A DNA stretch of 64,000 nt from Lonicera japonica (Eukaryota; Streptophyta; Magnoliopsida; Dipsacales; Caprifoliaceae). Under the pieces are notes generated by a model that was not told the origin of the DNA, did not search any database, and worked only from the letters and a program-made list of their open reading frames with translations. The stretch's first letter is position 1; each line of letters begins with the position of its first letter. Both the position numbers and the translations under genes were made by a program. The stretch spans positions 33,344,969 through 33,408,968 of the forward strand of contig CM038468.1 in assembly GCA_021464415.1 (NCBI GenBank), read 5' to 3'. Shown here piece after piece: positions 22,874 to 33,931 of the stretch.

Positions 22874-23050
22874 GAGCAACAGGAGCACGAACAAGAAGCA
22901 CCAAAGTCTGGCAACTCAGAAAATGAAGAAGTCCCAGAAAACAACAATACATTTGAATCTGAAAGTGCATAGGAATGCTATCTAAAGAGGGGAAAAGTTG
23001 TCGTAATTGACTCATCGTTTGAGCAACGTCAGGAGGATTGTGTGCTAAAG
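22874..23050 (+). pseudogene. Gene B exon unit F, one in-frame stop
   Basis: Acceptor attcttgcag, then 177 bp in phase 0 ending in donor AAG|GTACTA. The 59 codons begin EQQEHEQEAPKSGNSENEE and are open except for one TAG where unit B has CAG (Gln), a single C-to-T change. After it the basic patch reads YLKRGKVVV. The copia element starts 70 bp downstream, in the next intron. Confidence 0.6.
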
Positions 23051-23120
23051 GTACTACTGCTACTGCTACTAGTACTTGTTTTGTAATTTATTTATATATC
23101 TGGGCTTTGTTTTTTGTATA

Positions 23121-23319
23121 TATTAAGCTGTAAATTCATACTGTAAATACAGGCTATAAATGCGTTGGTCTTAGTGGTTATTAGCTGTAAATAGGGAGTG
23201 TAATTCTCTGCAATTTAGGTTGTCATTCAGCTGTAACATTTCTTTATTTGTTTTGTCTGTCTTGTATATATTTGATGATCCTCCTCAGTGAGAAATACAC
23301 ATGAAATATTTTCTCTACA
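23121..23319 (+). repeat. Copia 5' LTR
   Basis: Starts TATTAAGC (the 3' LTR has TGTTAAGC, so the TG end has mutated) and ends TCTCTACA. By eye it differs from the 3' LTR at 13 of 199 positions, so the insertion is not recent. Confidence 0.92.
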
Positions 23320-23330
23320 TGGTATCAGAC
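23320..23330 (+). other. Copia primer binding site
   Basis: TGGTATCAGAC directly follows the LTR and is complementary to the 3' end of initiator methionine tRNA, the usual copia primer (consensus TGGTATCAGAGC). Confidence 0.85.
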
Positions 23331-23570
23331 TATACAAGATCCTTTTTCCCCTCCTTGCTCCAGTAACTATTTCTTTGCTATGGCAAGCCTTCTCTCCACT
23401 CATGCGAACCCATTTTTTGCAACATCACCCCTTTCCAGATCTCAGACTATACACATCTCTGCCTGCCTAAACAAATCCTTCCAGATCTTTCTTTTTTCCT
23501 CGATTTCTGAACTGCCCAGCAATCAGAAACCTCTATTTCTGATTATCTTATCTCATTTATAAACCCCTGT

Positions 23571-24455
23571 ATGTCTACTGATTCGACATCCTCCAACGGT
23601 ATTCTTGCAGCGCTGCCAACCAGGTCCTCTATGTTCTCCATTCATACTTTCACAAACCTTGTTACTATAAAGCTAAATGATGATAACTTTCTCCTTTGGT
23701 CTTACAAAATGGACTTTTTTCTTTATGGACAGAATCTCCTACGCTATGTTGATAGTTCATTTTCTTGTCCTCCTTTTGATCTTGATCGTGAACTATGGCT
23801 TAGGGCTGATAAAACTACAATGAGTATCATTTCTGCCACCCTCTTTGAGTTTGTGCTTGCTTCCATCATTGGGTGTTCTACTTCTACTGAGATTTGGACT
23901 CGTATACATGGGCATTTCTCTTAAAGATCTATTGCCAACTTGCCGTTATACCACAAGCGCCTCACCAGCCTTGAACGTGGTACCCGTTCTATCTCCGAAT
24001 ACCCTCATGAAGCTAAATCCATTGCCGATGCTCTCTCTGCTATTGGTGAACCGGTATCTAATAAAGATCTTGTCAATGCTACCCTTGGTGGTGTTGGTCC
24101 TCATTATGATATGCTTGTTACAGCCATCGAGAGTTTTGATGCTCTTCCGCAGTTGTTTACTCTCCGAACTTGTCTACTTACTTATGAGGCTCGTAACAAG
24201 CCCTCTCCTTAGCCTACACCTGTGGCATTTTTGGCATCTCAGAGTACTCATGCCAACTTATCCTCTACCTCCGGCTCTCGAAATAGTTCTCACAATCGAG
24301 GACGCAAAAATAATAGCCGTACAAATTATCATCGCAATAATAGCTCTGGCATTTCTCGGCTCTGCTCCAGCTATAATTTCTGTCGCATCTCAAATGGGAT
24401 CTCAAATGGATTTCTGTCAACTATGCTTTGGTTATGAACATGGTGCTCGAAATTG
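23571..24455 (+). pseudogene. Copia gag (UBN2-like) with zinc knuckle, broken
   Basis: Start codon at 23571; the N-terminal part (NFLLWSYKMDFFLYGQNLLRYVD) is typical of plant copia gag. Stops interrupt at 23922 (TAA) and 24210 (TAG), but the same frame continues after both. A frameshift precedes the zinc knuckle CQLCFGYEHGARNC (CX2CX4HX4C) at about 24412-24453. Gag packages the element RNA in the virus-like particle. Confidence 0.85.
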
Positions 24456-24590
24456 TTCACGACTGCCTCACCATCAGTACCGAAAACCTTACACTCTGCC
24501 TTTGCTGGCCTTCAGATTGCTCCACTTCCACTGACTTATTCTTTCGGATCTCCCCAACCATCCTTCCACTAAGCACCGTTTGATTCTTCT

Positions 24591-24730
24591 TGGTATCCTG
24601 ACACTGGTGCATCTACTCATATGACTGGTAATCCGGTTCTTCTTCAGCAGTGAGTTCCATACACTGGTCCAAACACTGTTCAACTAGGCAATGGTGATTA
24701 ACTTCTAATCACCTATACGGGTAACATGGC
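24591..24730 (+). pseudogene. Copia aspartic protease fragment
   Basis: WYPDTGASTHMTG at 24591 is the D-T/S-G-A active-site motif of copia protease, which cuts the polyprotein. A stop (TGA) follows within 25 codons. Confidence 0.8.
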
Positions 24731-25960
24731 ACTTCCAATTGGTTCCTCTTCTTTCCACCTAAACAATGTCAATGTCATTCTTTCCATGTGCAAAAACCTA
24801 TTATCTATTGCTCAATTTTGTAAAGATAATAACGTTTTATGTGTTTTTGATTCTCATTATTTCTATATTTTTGACCTATCTACCGATTCTCTTATATATC
24901 AGGGCCAATGTAAAGATGGTCTTTATAAACTTCCTGCTATCCCATCTCGTCTCCAAGCTCTTTTTGCGTCTCTCGAGTCATCATCCTTATGGCATCGTCG
25001 TCTTGGGCACCCTTCTAGTAAAGTGATGTTTTTTCTAGGGTCAAATAAATTGTTATCTTCTAAATTTAGTTTTCGTCAATCCTTTTTGTCAAGGTTATGC
25101 CTTGGGTAAATTCACACACCTTCCATCTAGTTCATTAAATGAAATAAGCTCTAGTTCTCCATTTAATCTTATTTATTTTGATGTATGGCAATCCCCTACT
25201 ATTTCAGTTTCTGGTTATAAATATTATGTGTTATTTACTGATGATTATACCAGATTCACTTGGCTTTATTTTATGTGACATAAATCTGAAGTTCTTGGCT
25301 ACTTTAAGAACTTTTTAGCTTATATCAAGACCTAATTTTCCATTGTGCCTCAGCAATTTGAAAGTGACGGGGGTTAAGAATATGATAATGGTTCTTTCAT
25401 CTCTCTTTGTACTTCTCTTAGGATTCATCGTCATCTCTCCTTCCCTAACACACCTGCATAAAATGGTCTTGCAGAACGTAAACACCATCACATACCAGAC
25501 ATGGCATGCACACTTCTTCTTACTAGTCACGCTCCTCTTAACCATTAAGTAGATGCCATTTCAACTGTTGTCCACCTTATTAATTGTCTTCCTTTTTCTG
25601 TTCTTCAATGGGGTTCTCCATTTTCTCATCTATATGGACAAACTCTATCATACTATGAATTACATGTTTTTGGTTGTGCATGTTATCCTCATTTAGGGTG
25701 CTTATTTGACTAACAAGCTTTTGCCAAGAATAATTGAATGTGTCTTTTTAGGTTATAGCTTGCAGTACAAAGGATACAAATTCTTTGACCGCCAAACTAA
25801 CAAAGTTTACATTTCTAGACATGTCCGGTTTAATAAGGAACGCTTTCCCTTTTTTACTCAAATAGGTTTTTCTCAAGAAGTTCCCTCTGAATGGGCTTTT
25901 GCTCCTTTGTTGCCTCCTGTAGCAAAACTAACTTCATCATTTGTTTCCCGATCTTAGATC
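24730..25960 (+). pseudogene. Copia pre-integrase and integrase, many stops
   Basis: The GAG-pre-integrase part (LWHRRLGHPSSKV at about 24990) carries the first His residues of the HHCC zinc site; CQGYALGKF follows after a frame change. The catalytic core (YYVLFTDDYTRFTW, about 25225) is interrupted by TGA at 25276 and several further stops. The C-terminal part includes CVFLGYSLQYKGYKFFD (about 25738). Integrase would insert the cDNA; this copy cannot make it. Confidence 0.82.
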
Positions 25961-26229
25961 TCCAATCAAAATTCCTCGGCTATTACTTTTAACACCATTG
26001 TACCAGCAGCTTCTATAACTAATGAAATTCTTCAGAATCCTTTGCCTTATCATTGTCAGCATAGATAGTCTCGGTTCTCTGTTCCTTTAGCCAACAGCTT
26101 TCCAACTCCACAACAAGCTCCTCAACATCCTATGGTTACTCGACTACGGGATGGGTCTCGTCGAACTCTTGTTCGAACTGATGGTACTGTCTGATATTCG
26201 CTTCCTTGAGCTCTATTAGCTCAAACTTC

Positions 26230-27805
26230 TTCCATTACTGAGGAACCTATTTGTTTCACTCAAGCTGTAAGGTATCCACAATGGCGCGAAGCTATGACTA
26301 TTGAGTTCAATGCTCTACTGAAAAATGGCACTTGGAGTCTTGTCCTTCGTGATTCTAAACAACACATAGTTGGCTGCAAATGGGTGTTCAAACTAAAAAG
26401 AAAGGCAGATGGCTCTATTGAATGTTACAAAGCACGTCTCGTTGCAAAAGGTTTTCATCAACAACCTGGGATTGATTTCAATAAAACTTTTAGGTCAGTA
26501 ATTAAACTTACCACCATTACCATTTGTATTGTTCTAAGTTTAGCGATATCCTACGGCTGGTCATTGAGGCAATTGGATGTGAAAAATGCATTTTTGCACG
26601 AGATTCTTGATGAAATTGTTTTCATTGCTTAACCCCTAGGTTTTGTGGATCCTGCCCATCTCAATCATGTTTGTCGTCTTCATAAAGCAATATATGGCCT
26701 TAAGCAAGCTCCTATGTCTTAGTTTCAACGCTTGAGTGGTTTTCTAGTTTAATATGGTTTTATTCAAAGCCGTACTAATCAATCTATGTTTATCTTTAGG
26801 CGCTCCTTGGATACTATGATTCTGCTTCTATATGTTGATGACATTATTTTGACAGGGAATACCCCTTCATTACTTTCATCTTTTATTAACACTTTAGGTG
26901 CAGAATTTGAGCTCATTGATCTTCGATTTTTGTCTTATTTTTTGGGATTTGAGGCTTCCTTTTGTAACGATGGTCTGCGTCTCTCCCAGACCAAGTACAT
27001 TATTGATCTTCTTCGCCGGCACTCCATGGCTGACTTCAAACCTTGCAACACACCGATTTGTGCCAAGACTAAACTATCTCTTTTTAGTGCAGATCCTTTA
27101 CCCGATGGTACAGAGTACGGGCATCTCATTAGCTCTCTCCAATATCTTACCTTCACCCATCCTGACATAGCATATGCAGTCCATCATGTCGCCCAATTCA
27201 TGAGTTCCCCTCGTACTCTGCATCTCATTGCTGCTAAACGCATTTTGCGATATTTTAAGGGTTCCTTAGACTTTAGTCTTCTTTTCCGCCACTCTCCAAC
27301 TTCTCTCACTATTAAGGCCTATTCTGATGCTGATTGGGCAGGCTGCCCCGACTCTAGGCGTTCAACTACTGGTTTATGTGTCTTTTTGGGTCCCAATCTC
27401 ATCTCTTGGACTGCTAAGAAAGAACCCACTGTTTCTCGCTCAAGTGCTGAAGCTGAATATCGGTCTCTTGCTCATGTTTGCGCAAAGACCACATGGGTCG
27501 CAAATCTTTTAACCGAGTTACAGCTCTCTCCACCTTTTCCTATTTCCTTACCACGTGACAATCTAAATGCCACATACATGGCCTCCAATCCGGTGTTTCA
27601 TGCTCGCACCAAGCACATAGAATTAGATTACCATTTCATTTGGGAACGCATACTATCAAGATCATATCGTGTTCAATTCGTTCCTTCCCCCGATCAGCTA
27701 GCTGATATCTTCACCAAAGGACTTCACAAGCACTGGTTTCAACTTCTTAGGTCCAACCTCGTCTCTCTTGTGCAGCCGAGTTTGCAGGGGAGTGTTAAGC
27801 TGTAA
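26230..27805 (+). pseudogene. Copia reverse transcriptase and RNase H
   Basis: RT starts near 26280 (WREAMTIEFNALLKNGTW), with KWVFKLKRKADGS and LDVKNAFLHE, and is cut by TAA at about 26630 and two more stops before 26760. From 26786 a 339-codon frame is open: it contains the catalytic YVDD (about 26832), YFLGFE, RNase H residues in AYSDADWAG (about 27318) and ISWTAKKEPTVSRSSAEAE, and the final ARTKHIELDYHF. It ends inside the 3' LTR. Most stops are where a CAA, CAG or TGG codon would be expected, a pattern of methyl-cytosine decay. Confidence 0.9.
27781..27792 (+). other. Copia polypurine tract
   Basis: tttgcaggggag lies directly before the 3' LTR; it primes plus-strand synthesis. Confidence 0.8.
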
Positions 27806-27991
27806 ATTCATACTGTAAACACAGGCTATAAATGTGCTGGTCTTAGTGGTTATTAGCTGTCAGTACAGAGTGTAATTCTCTGCAATTTAGGTTGTCGTTC
27901 AGCTATAACATTTCCTTATTTGTTTTGTCTGTCTTGTATATATTTGATGATCCTCCACAGTGAGAAATACACAAGAAATATTTTCTCTACA
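27793..27991 (+). repeat. Copia 3' LTR
   Basis: 199 bp, TGTTAAGC to TCTCTACA, followed by the target duplication gtata. Pairs with the LTR at 23121. Confidence 0.93.
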
Positions 27992-28663
27992 GTATACAAA
28001 GGCTGGTAAGAGTGGGATTTGTCAGCAATTGCACTTGTAAATGAGTCGTTTGTTACAAATTACCACCCGTAACGAGAAAACATTTTTTGTTACTAGAGTA
28101 TTATTTACGTATTTGTTGGCCGCGCTTGTAAGTTTTTGCCCATGCATGTGCTTAAAAAGGAGTACGGTATCAGGTATTCTTGTCTCCTTATGCCAAGTAC
28201 TATATCCATTCTTCATTAGAGCAATTTTTATCTAAAATAGAATCACATATAGATGTTAAGCACATATTTAGCTATGATCTTGATTGTCAATTTCAGTCCT
28301 TTATCATTTTTAGTCAGTCAAATGCATGTTACCCTGCTTGTAGACTGCACCAAAATCCAAAAGACACAATGTGAATTACATAACTTTCAATAAGACACAA
28401 ACACTCATTTGTAGACATCCTCACATCTCGTTTGTTTCAAAGTACACCATGGATGGTGCTTCAGAGGAAGCTAACTTAACAATATATTGATGAGAATTGG
28501 CTACTATTAGCGTGCATAAAACCAAACAAGAAAGAACGTTGTTTTGTTGATTTTTTTGGATAAATTAAAGAGGAAAGAGAAAGGAAAACTATTTCACTAC
28601 TATTTGTTTGGTTTTGTGCATAATTTTTTCTTTTGACTTGGGTCCTTGTTCGTATTGTTTCAG

Positions 28664-28985
28664 GAGCAACAGGAGAAGGAGCAAGAAGCACCAAAGTCTG
28701 GCAAGTTGGAAATTTAAAAAGAAGAAACAATAATAAATCTGAAACTGATCCCGAAGACTTTCTTATTGATCCGAGATCATCTGAAGAAACTGATACCGAA
28801 GAAAGCAATAATAACGGGTGTGAATGTTTGTCTTTTTTTTGTTACAATTTTAAGAAAGGTCATTTACCACTCAAAGAAAATAAAAGTAAGAACAATATTG
28901 TTGCTTTTATTTTCAGAGATGCCTTCCATGCTGTATTTTTCCATGGGATAATGCTTTGCTCTTCCTCTTTGAGAAGTTCGTGACT
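28664..28985 (+). pseudogene. Gene B last recognised exon unit G
   Basis: Acceptor tattgtttcag, then EQQEKEQEAPKSGKLEI and TAA. The downstream part is open in another frame (SETDPEDFLIDPRSSEETD, then TEESNNNGCECLSFF) up to a stop at 28981, and is as acidic as the other units. The unit matches F at its start but not after the stop. It may be the 3' end of gene B. No poly(A) signal could be assigned. Confidence 0.5.
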
Positions 28986-31900
28986 ATGCGCATGTATATG
29001 ATATTCTTAGCTTTGTTTTAGTCTAGTTTTATTACAGATAGAAAAATCAGAATATTGAAGTTTTGACGAACTTCCCCAAACTGATTCTTTGATGGGAAAC
29101 TTATTCTTTATACTTGAGAGATTGATGATGTTGCTTTTGATATTACTTTAGATATATGCATTGCATGTTTTTCCCCCTTTAGAATGAGAAATCTATTGCT
29201 AGTTTCATCTTTTGTTTGTGTAGGGTATGCAATAATTGCTTTATGCTTTTTATACCATGTGGCTTTTTCAAGATATAGCTATTTCTTTCTTTCTGTTCAA
29301 CTTTCGTTAGTTTTGTTTTCTCCTAAAACTGTAGATACCGTAGTTTTATCATCTTCAACTCGAAAAATTCTCACTTCATTTTTCAAAATGATAGAGTTTT
29401 AGCTAGGTTTTCGCACTTTCAATTAACATTTTAAGGCTCTTAACTCTATTATGCCAATGAGTTATTATTATATATCTACGAACATAACAAAATAATTCTT
29501 TATTTCTTTATAAAGCAACAAACTTCACATTCCTCCATTTTTATTTCAAGAAATTATTTTCATGCAATAATTTGCTTATTCTCCTTGGAATCCATAGTAG
29601 GAATTCAATTCAACTCCTTGAAACATATGAATTAGAAGATGAAGTTGACAATTTGCTATTCCGACTTGACCTCATATCACTTCACGGTTTGATGATAGCT
29701 TCTCTTGATTAAGATCAAGAACAAAATTGGAGTATAAACCCTCTCACTCAATTCTCATAAATACAAGTCTTTGTCACTCTGAAGAGTGCATAAGCTTTCT
29801 CTCTTTTTCTGTGTTTGAAATGGTTCAAAGCTACACTTAAATAGGCCAAAACAGGGAACCAATGGACTGATGGCCATCAGTGGACTTATCTTACCGTCAG
29901 CTGACTGCTTTCCCAGTACTTTCAGATTTTCATGAATTTGCACGCTGCATGCAATTGCATCCATCCGTAAGTTTGACCCGTACTTTGTCAGTAAAATTAA
30001 AGCCTTTGCCATAATTAAAGAATTTAAGTTAGTTTTGCATATTTTTTTAAGTTATTGGCCTTTATTTGAATGAAAAATAGTGAATAGAGGTGGCTCCTTT
30101 GTAGCCTCTATAATTGCCGCACTCCGAAATCGTTTGTACTCGCGATATAGTTGAATATAATCTCAGCCACATGTGGATGTGAGGGGGTGTTTTAGAGAAA
30201 TCACGTTTCCTTTATAGCTTTATAAGTTGTTTGGTTTTGAGTAATTTTTTCCCTCGGCCCAGAAAAAAAAAGGAGGTCTAAAGTCTCTTCCTTTGAAAAT
30301 ATTACAAATCCTACGAGTAAAATGGAACTCACAATATCTTCCAAGTAGAAAGTAAGGGCCAATGACCCTTAAGCTAAAGCTTTTGGGCAATAATTATCAC
30401 AAACATCATCCAGGCCTTAATCTCCTCTCCCTCTTGATTGCGTTTCTCTGTCTCTCTCCCCGATAATGTTGCGACTTTCTTTTCTTACTTGAATTAAAGA
30501 TTCGAGCTATTGGTGTTAATCTAATATCTTCCAAGGTTTCTTTCATTAAGTGTGTTCTTAATTTACTACAAACTTTGTGAAGTTAATGATGAATCATTTG
30601 TTTTTATATTACATGAGTTTGTGATCAATTGGTAAGTTAATTATTTATTTCATAATGTCTATGTTGTTGCTTCGTTGTCTTGCAAGCAATGACAACAAAT
30701 GAAACCTCTGATGTAGAGTTTGATTAATTGCCTGATAGAAGAACTTATCAGAAAAATTGATAAGCCCCTTTGTTGGTCATTTAGTTTTTTCATCTTCTTT
30801 ATGTCGTTTGTAATTCTATTCAATAAGTGAGTTAGAGTTGGACATATTGCAATTTAATCAATTATGGTAAAAGCATCCATACGTTGCATGGGCTACACTC
30901 TTGTACTTTGTATTAAAGAGGAAGTAGATGCAATTAATGCCATATTGAACCATTTTCATTTACTTTACCAAATAATGTCATTAATTGTATTTTCTCTTTC
31001 TATTACTCACCTTTATTAATGATTTCCTTTATCTTAGTGCTTCTTAAGGCACATGCAATGCTTTTTTCTAAAAATTCCTTTCTATCCAATGTGTCATTAT
31101 ATATTTAGGAAATTTCTATATCTATTTTGCAGTATACTTTTGTTGATAGAAAAGTCTAAAAGCAATAATCTACAATGGTCTTTTCTATATCTCACTTTCT
31201 TATCTTAGGTGGCACCTTATTTTAAAAATATAACTGATTTGATTGGTTAAAGAGTTGCGTGGTCCATTTATTCGTTTCCACGTAGGATATAATTTTTTAA
31301 TGATCATTTCTATTATAGAAAATGGATATATAAACTACCATTGGAGATAACTTTTAGTACTCTGGATTTCTACTAAAGAAATTTGGATTGGTAGAAATGA
31401 TTATCAGAGATGGCCTAAATTACACAAGTTGTTTTGTAATTCATTCTTAATCACAGCCGGTGCTTTAATTTACATTCGTTAAGGTAGTGCCATTCCAAAT
31501 ATCCCTATTTCGTTTTAACTCATCGGCTTTTTATTTGATTTAGTATTTTCCAAATGTGTGAATACTTGGCACTCTATAAAAGTATTATTGCATTCCACAA
31601 TAACATTTAGAGACACGTTTTCATGATTGTTGTTAATGCTTTTATGTTCCTAAAAGTGGTGGTTTTGGAGTGTTAAAGTATTTTTTATGGAATGCCAATA
31701 GTAAAACCCTATTTCTAAAGGGTGTTTTTAAATATGCCACATAATTATTCAACTCACCCGTATTTTATATATATTAAACTCACCCAATAAAATCTTACAA
31801 ACTCACGTAAACTTACCCTAACTATTTTACAATGGCCAAACAAAAAATTATCTTTATTTCTCTCTCTCCCCTATTGAGATTCTCCCATCTCTTCCCATCA

Positions 31901-33690
31901 ATCTCTCTTTGCCACCAATCACCACTCTGCCTGTATCCAGCATGACCATCGCATTCAACTTCCCATTTGTCAATGGTGGCATGAGATAGTAAAAGCTTTT
32001 AAGTAATCATCTTAATTAGTTGTGCACTCCCTTAACTTTTCCTAACCTCAATATATTTTTAACTATTTTTCTCACTCTATATGTATACAAAAATTCACTC
32101 ACTCTCTCTACAACAAAAGGGAATTAATTATGGTAAAGAAATCCAGAACTAAAGGCCATTTCTCGTGTTTTCCTCCATAAACTACTACAATATGTTATCA
32201 ATTCACCCCTCAAAGAAATTAGAGGGAGAATATCGAGGGGTATAAATTAGAGAGGATATAATTGGAGATAAAATTAGGCTTTATTTGATTATATTTTTGA
32301 TTTTCTTGTAGAGGGTTATCCTAGGGTTTCATTTAGGGCTTTGTGTTCCCATTTTCTCTGCCTTCATGGCTACTTGCTTTTCAACAGTCCCATATGTCTT
32401 TGGGGTTCGTCCACCGCGGCCAGAGTTGCTGCCAAGACTATTGCCGGAGTATTAGTCAAAAGTAATAGAGCCATTGCCAATGTGTCTTTTTCTTTAATGG
32501 TTTGTTGTGATGTCACTTTTTGGCCTCTCACCACCAGATCTGCAAACTATAAACCCTAGATCTAATAAATTCGAATCTAGATATGTTGATTTCTTGTCCA
32601 GATCTCCTGTGGAGGTTTAGTTCGTTAGGTTCTTTCACCTTTAAAAAGGCTTTTGCCTTTAGTTGCGCGCAAACTCTAGAGGATTCAATTTCATCAATCC
32701 TCCCTGTGTTTGCAAGATGCACAAAGGATGAATCTCTCATTTAACGATGCCTCTCCACGGCTCGACCGACTCTTTCTTGCGTGCCGTCCCTTTTGTTATG
32801 GTCTTCGTGGTTATGCATTTTGGCATATATTTTAGGCTTTCTTTTATGGTTTACGTTTTCTTGGCCTATTTTAGATTAGATGTTCTTAAATGAACCCACC
32901 AATTTATTTTTCTCACCCCAATTTAGAGAAATTTACAACTTAACCCACTAGATTCTTTCATTTCCTTTCTTTTCACCTACTAATATTTTCAAAGCCAAAC
33001 AAGTCATTAAAACCCTTTTTAACCATCTTTTTGCTGGCATCATATTCCTATACCTAAAATTCTAGTGAAATTACTGATTATCTTTGCTATTTCAAAATCT
33101 ACATCCATAATTACCAAACTCCATTGCTCTAAACGAAACTAATACCTAATTATCTTCGTTAATTGATTGGTTCCTAGAAAGAATAAAAAAAAAGTATTAA
33201 GAAAAATAAATTCCTAAAAACAAATTTTAATTCTTTAATCCTAATAATTAAGCTATAGATCTTTAAATTTTAAAATTTCAATGATGAAAGAAATTCATTG
33301 AATTTGGCATGCTTCAAAAGTGCAGAGAGGACCTTCTTTATGTTTTTTTTTTTTTCATTTTTCCGTTAAAGATTATCATGAGGGTGTTGTTTAGGATTAA
33401 ACAGAAGTGATTGTAAAAGCTTTAAGTTTTAATTGTAGGATTCAATTAATTGATCAGAAATTTGAGATTAGACTAGCACATATATATGAGCACCTTTTGA
33501 AAGTGCAGAGAGAGACGATTTTTTAATGTGGCCTCTCTTCCAAAACATCCACCATAATCATTTGTGGGTACATTTAAAAACATACCTTTTAAAAGTCTTC
33601 ACTGCACTAACTAATTGGTTGGTTTAATTCCTTTGGTCTCTCAACTTATTACTGTCTTCTTCGTACAGATTGATAAAATATTGACATATG
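28986..33690. other. Intergenic, 4.7 kb, no gene recognised
   Basis: Only short open frames are present (longest 85 codons at 29755-30012, minus), none with a recognisable domain. A patch at 32340-32560 is less AT-rich (gtccaccgcggccagagttgc) and could be a gene remnant, but I cannot assign it. No LTR pair, tRNA or MITE could be defended here. Confidence 0.4.
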
Positions 33691-33695
33691 TTTAA

Positions 33696-33870
33696 TTTTG
33701 ATTTTTTTTAATACAAAATGGTTTTATATGTTATATTCCTTTTGTGCAGTATATGATTTATATTACCAAGAAATAGGTTTCCTTTGATTTTTTTAATACA
33801 AAATGGTTTTATATGTTATATTCCTTTTGCGCAGTATATGATTTATATTACCAAGAAATAGGTTTCCCCC
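33696..33870. repeat. 85-bp unit in tandem, two copies
   Basis: The block with atacaaaatggttttatatg ... ccaagaaataggtttcc occurs at 33711 and again at 33796, differing at very few positions (gtgcag/gcgcag). Confidence 0.85.
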
Positions 33871-33931
33871 TTTAAATCTCACTTTTTTATTTTTCGTAAC
33901 TCAAAAAAGAATGCAAGAAGTTAAAGAAAAG

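Larger units (their letters stand above)
23121..27991 (+). mobile_element. Near-complete Ty1/copia retrotransposon, 4,871 bp
   Basis: It has two 199-bp LTRs, a primer binding site, a polypurine tract, gag, protease, integrase, reverse transcriptase and RNase H in copia order, and a perfect 5-bp target duplication gtata (23116-23120, 27992-27996). The short LTRs and RNase H-terminal layout fit the Ale/Retrofit side of copia (inference). The single polyprotein is broken by about ten stops and at least one frameshift, so it cannot move by itself. It lies in the gene B intron between units F and G, in the same orientation as gene B. Confidence 0.93.

Noticed and set aside
23845..24534. 229-codon frame overlapping copia gag
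   Set aside because: Most of it is the shifted frame of gag; only its last part (zinc knuckle) is real and is described under gag.
31440..31700. Possible MITE between gccattcca (31490) and tggaatgcc (31688)
   Set aside because: The inverted words are short and there is no flanking duplication.
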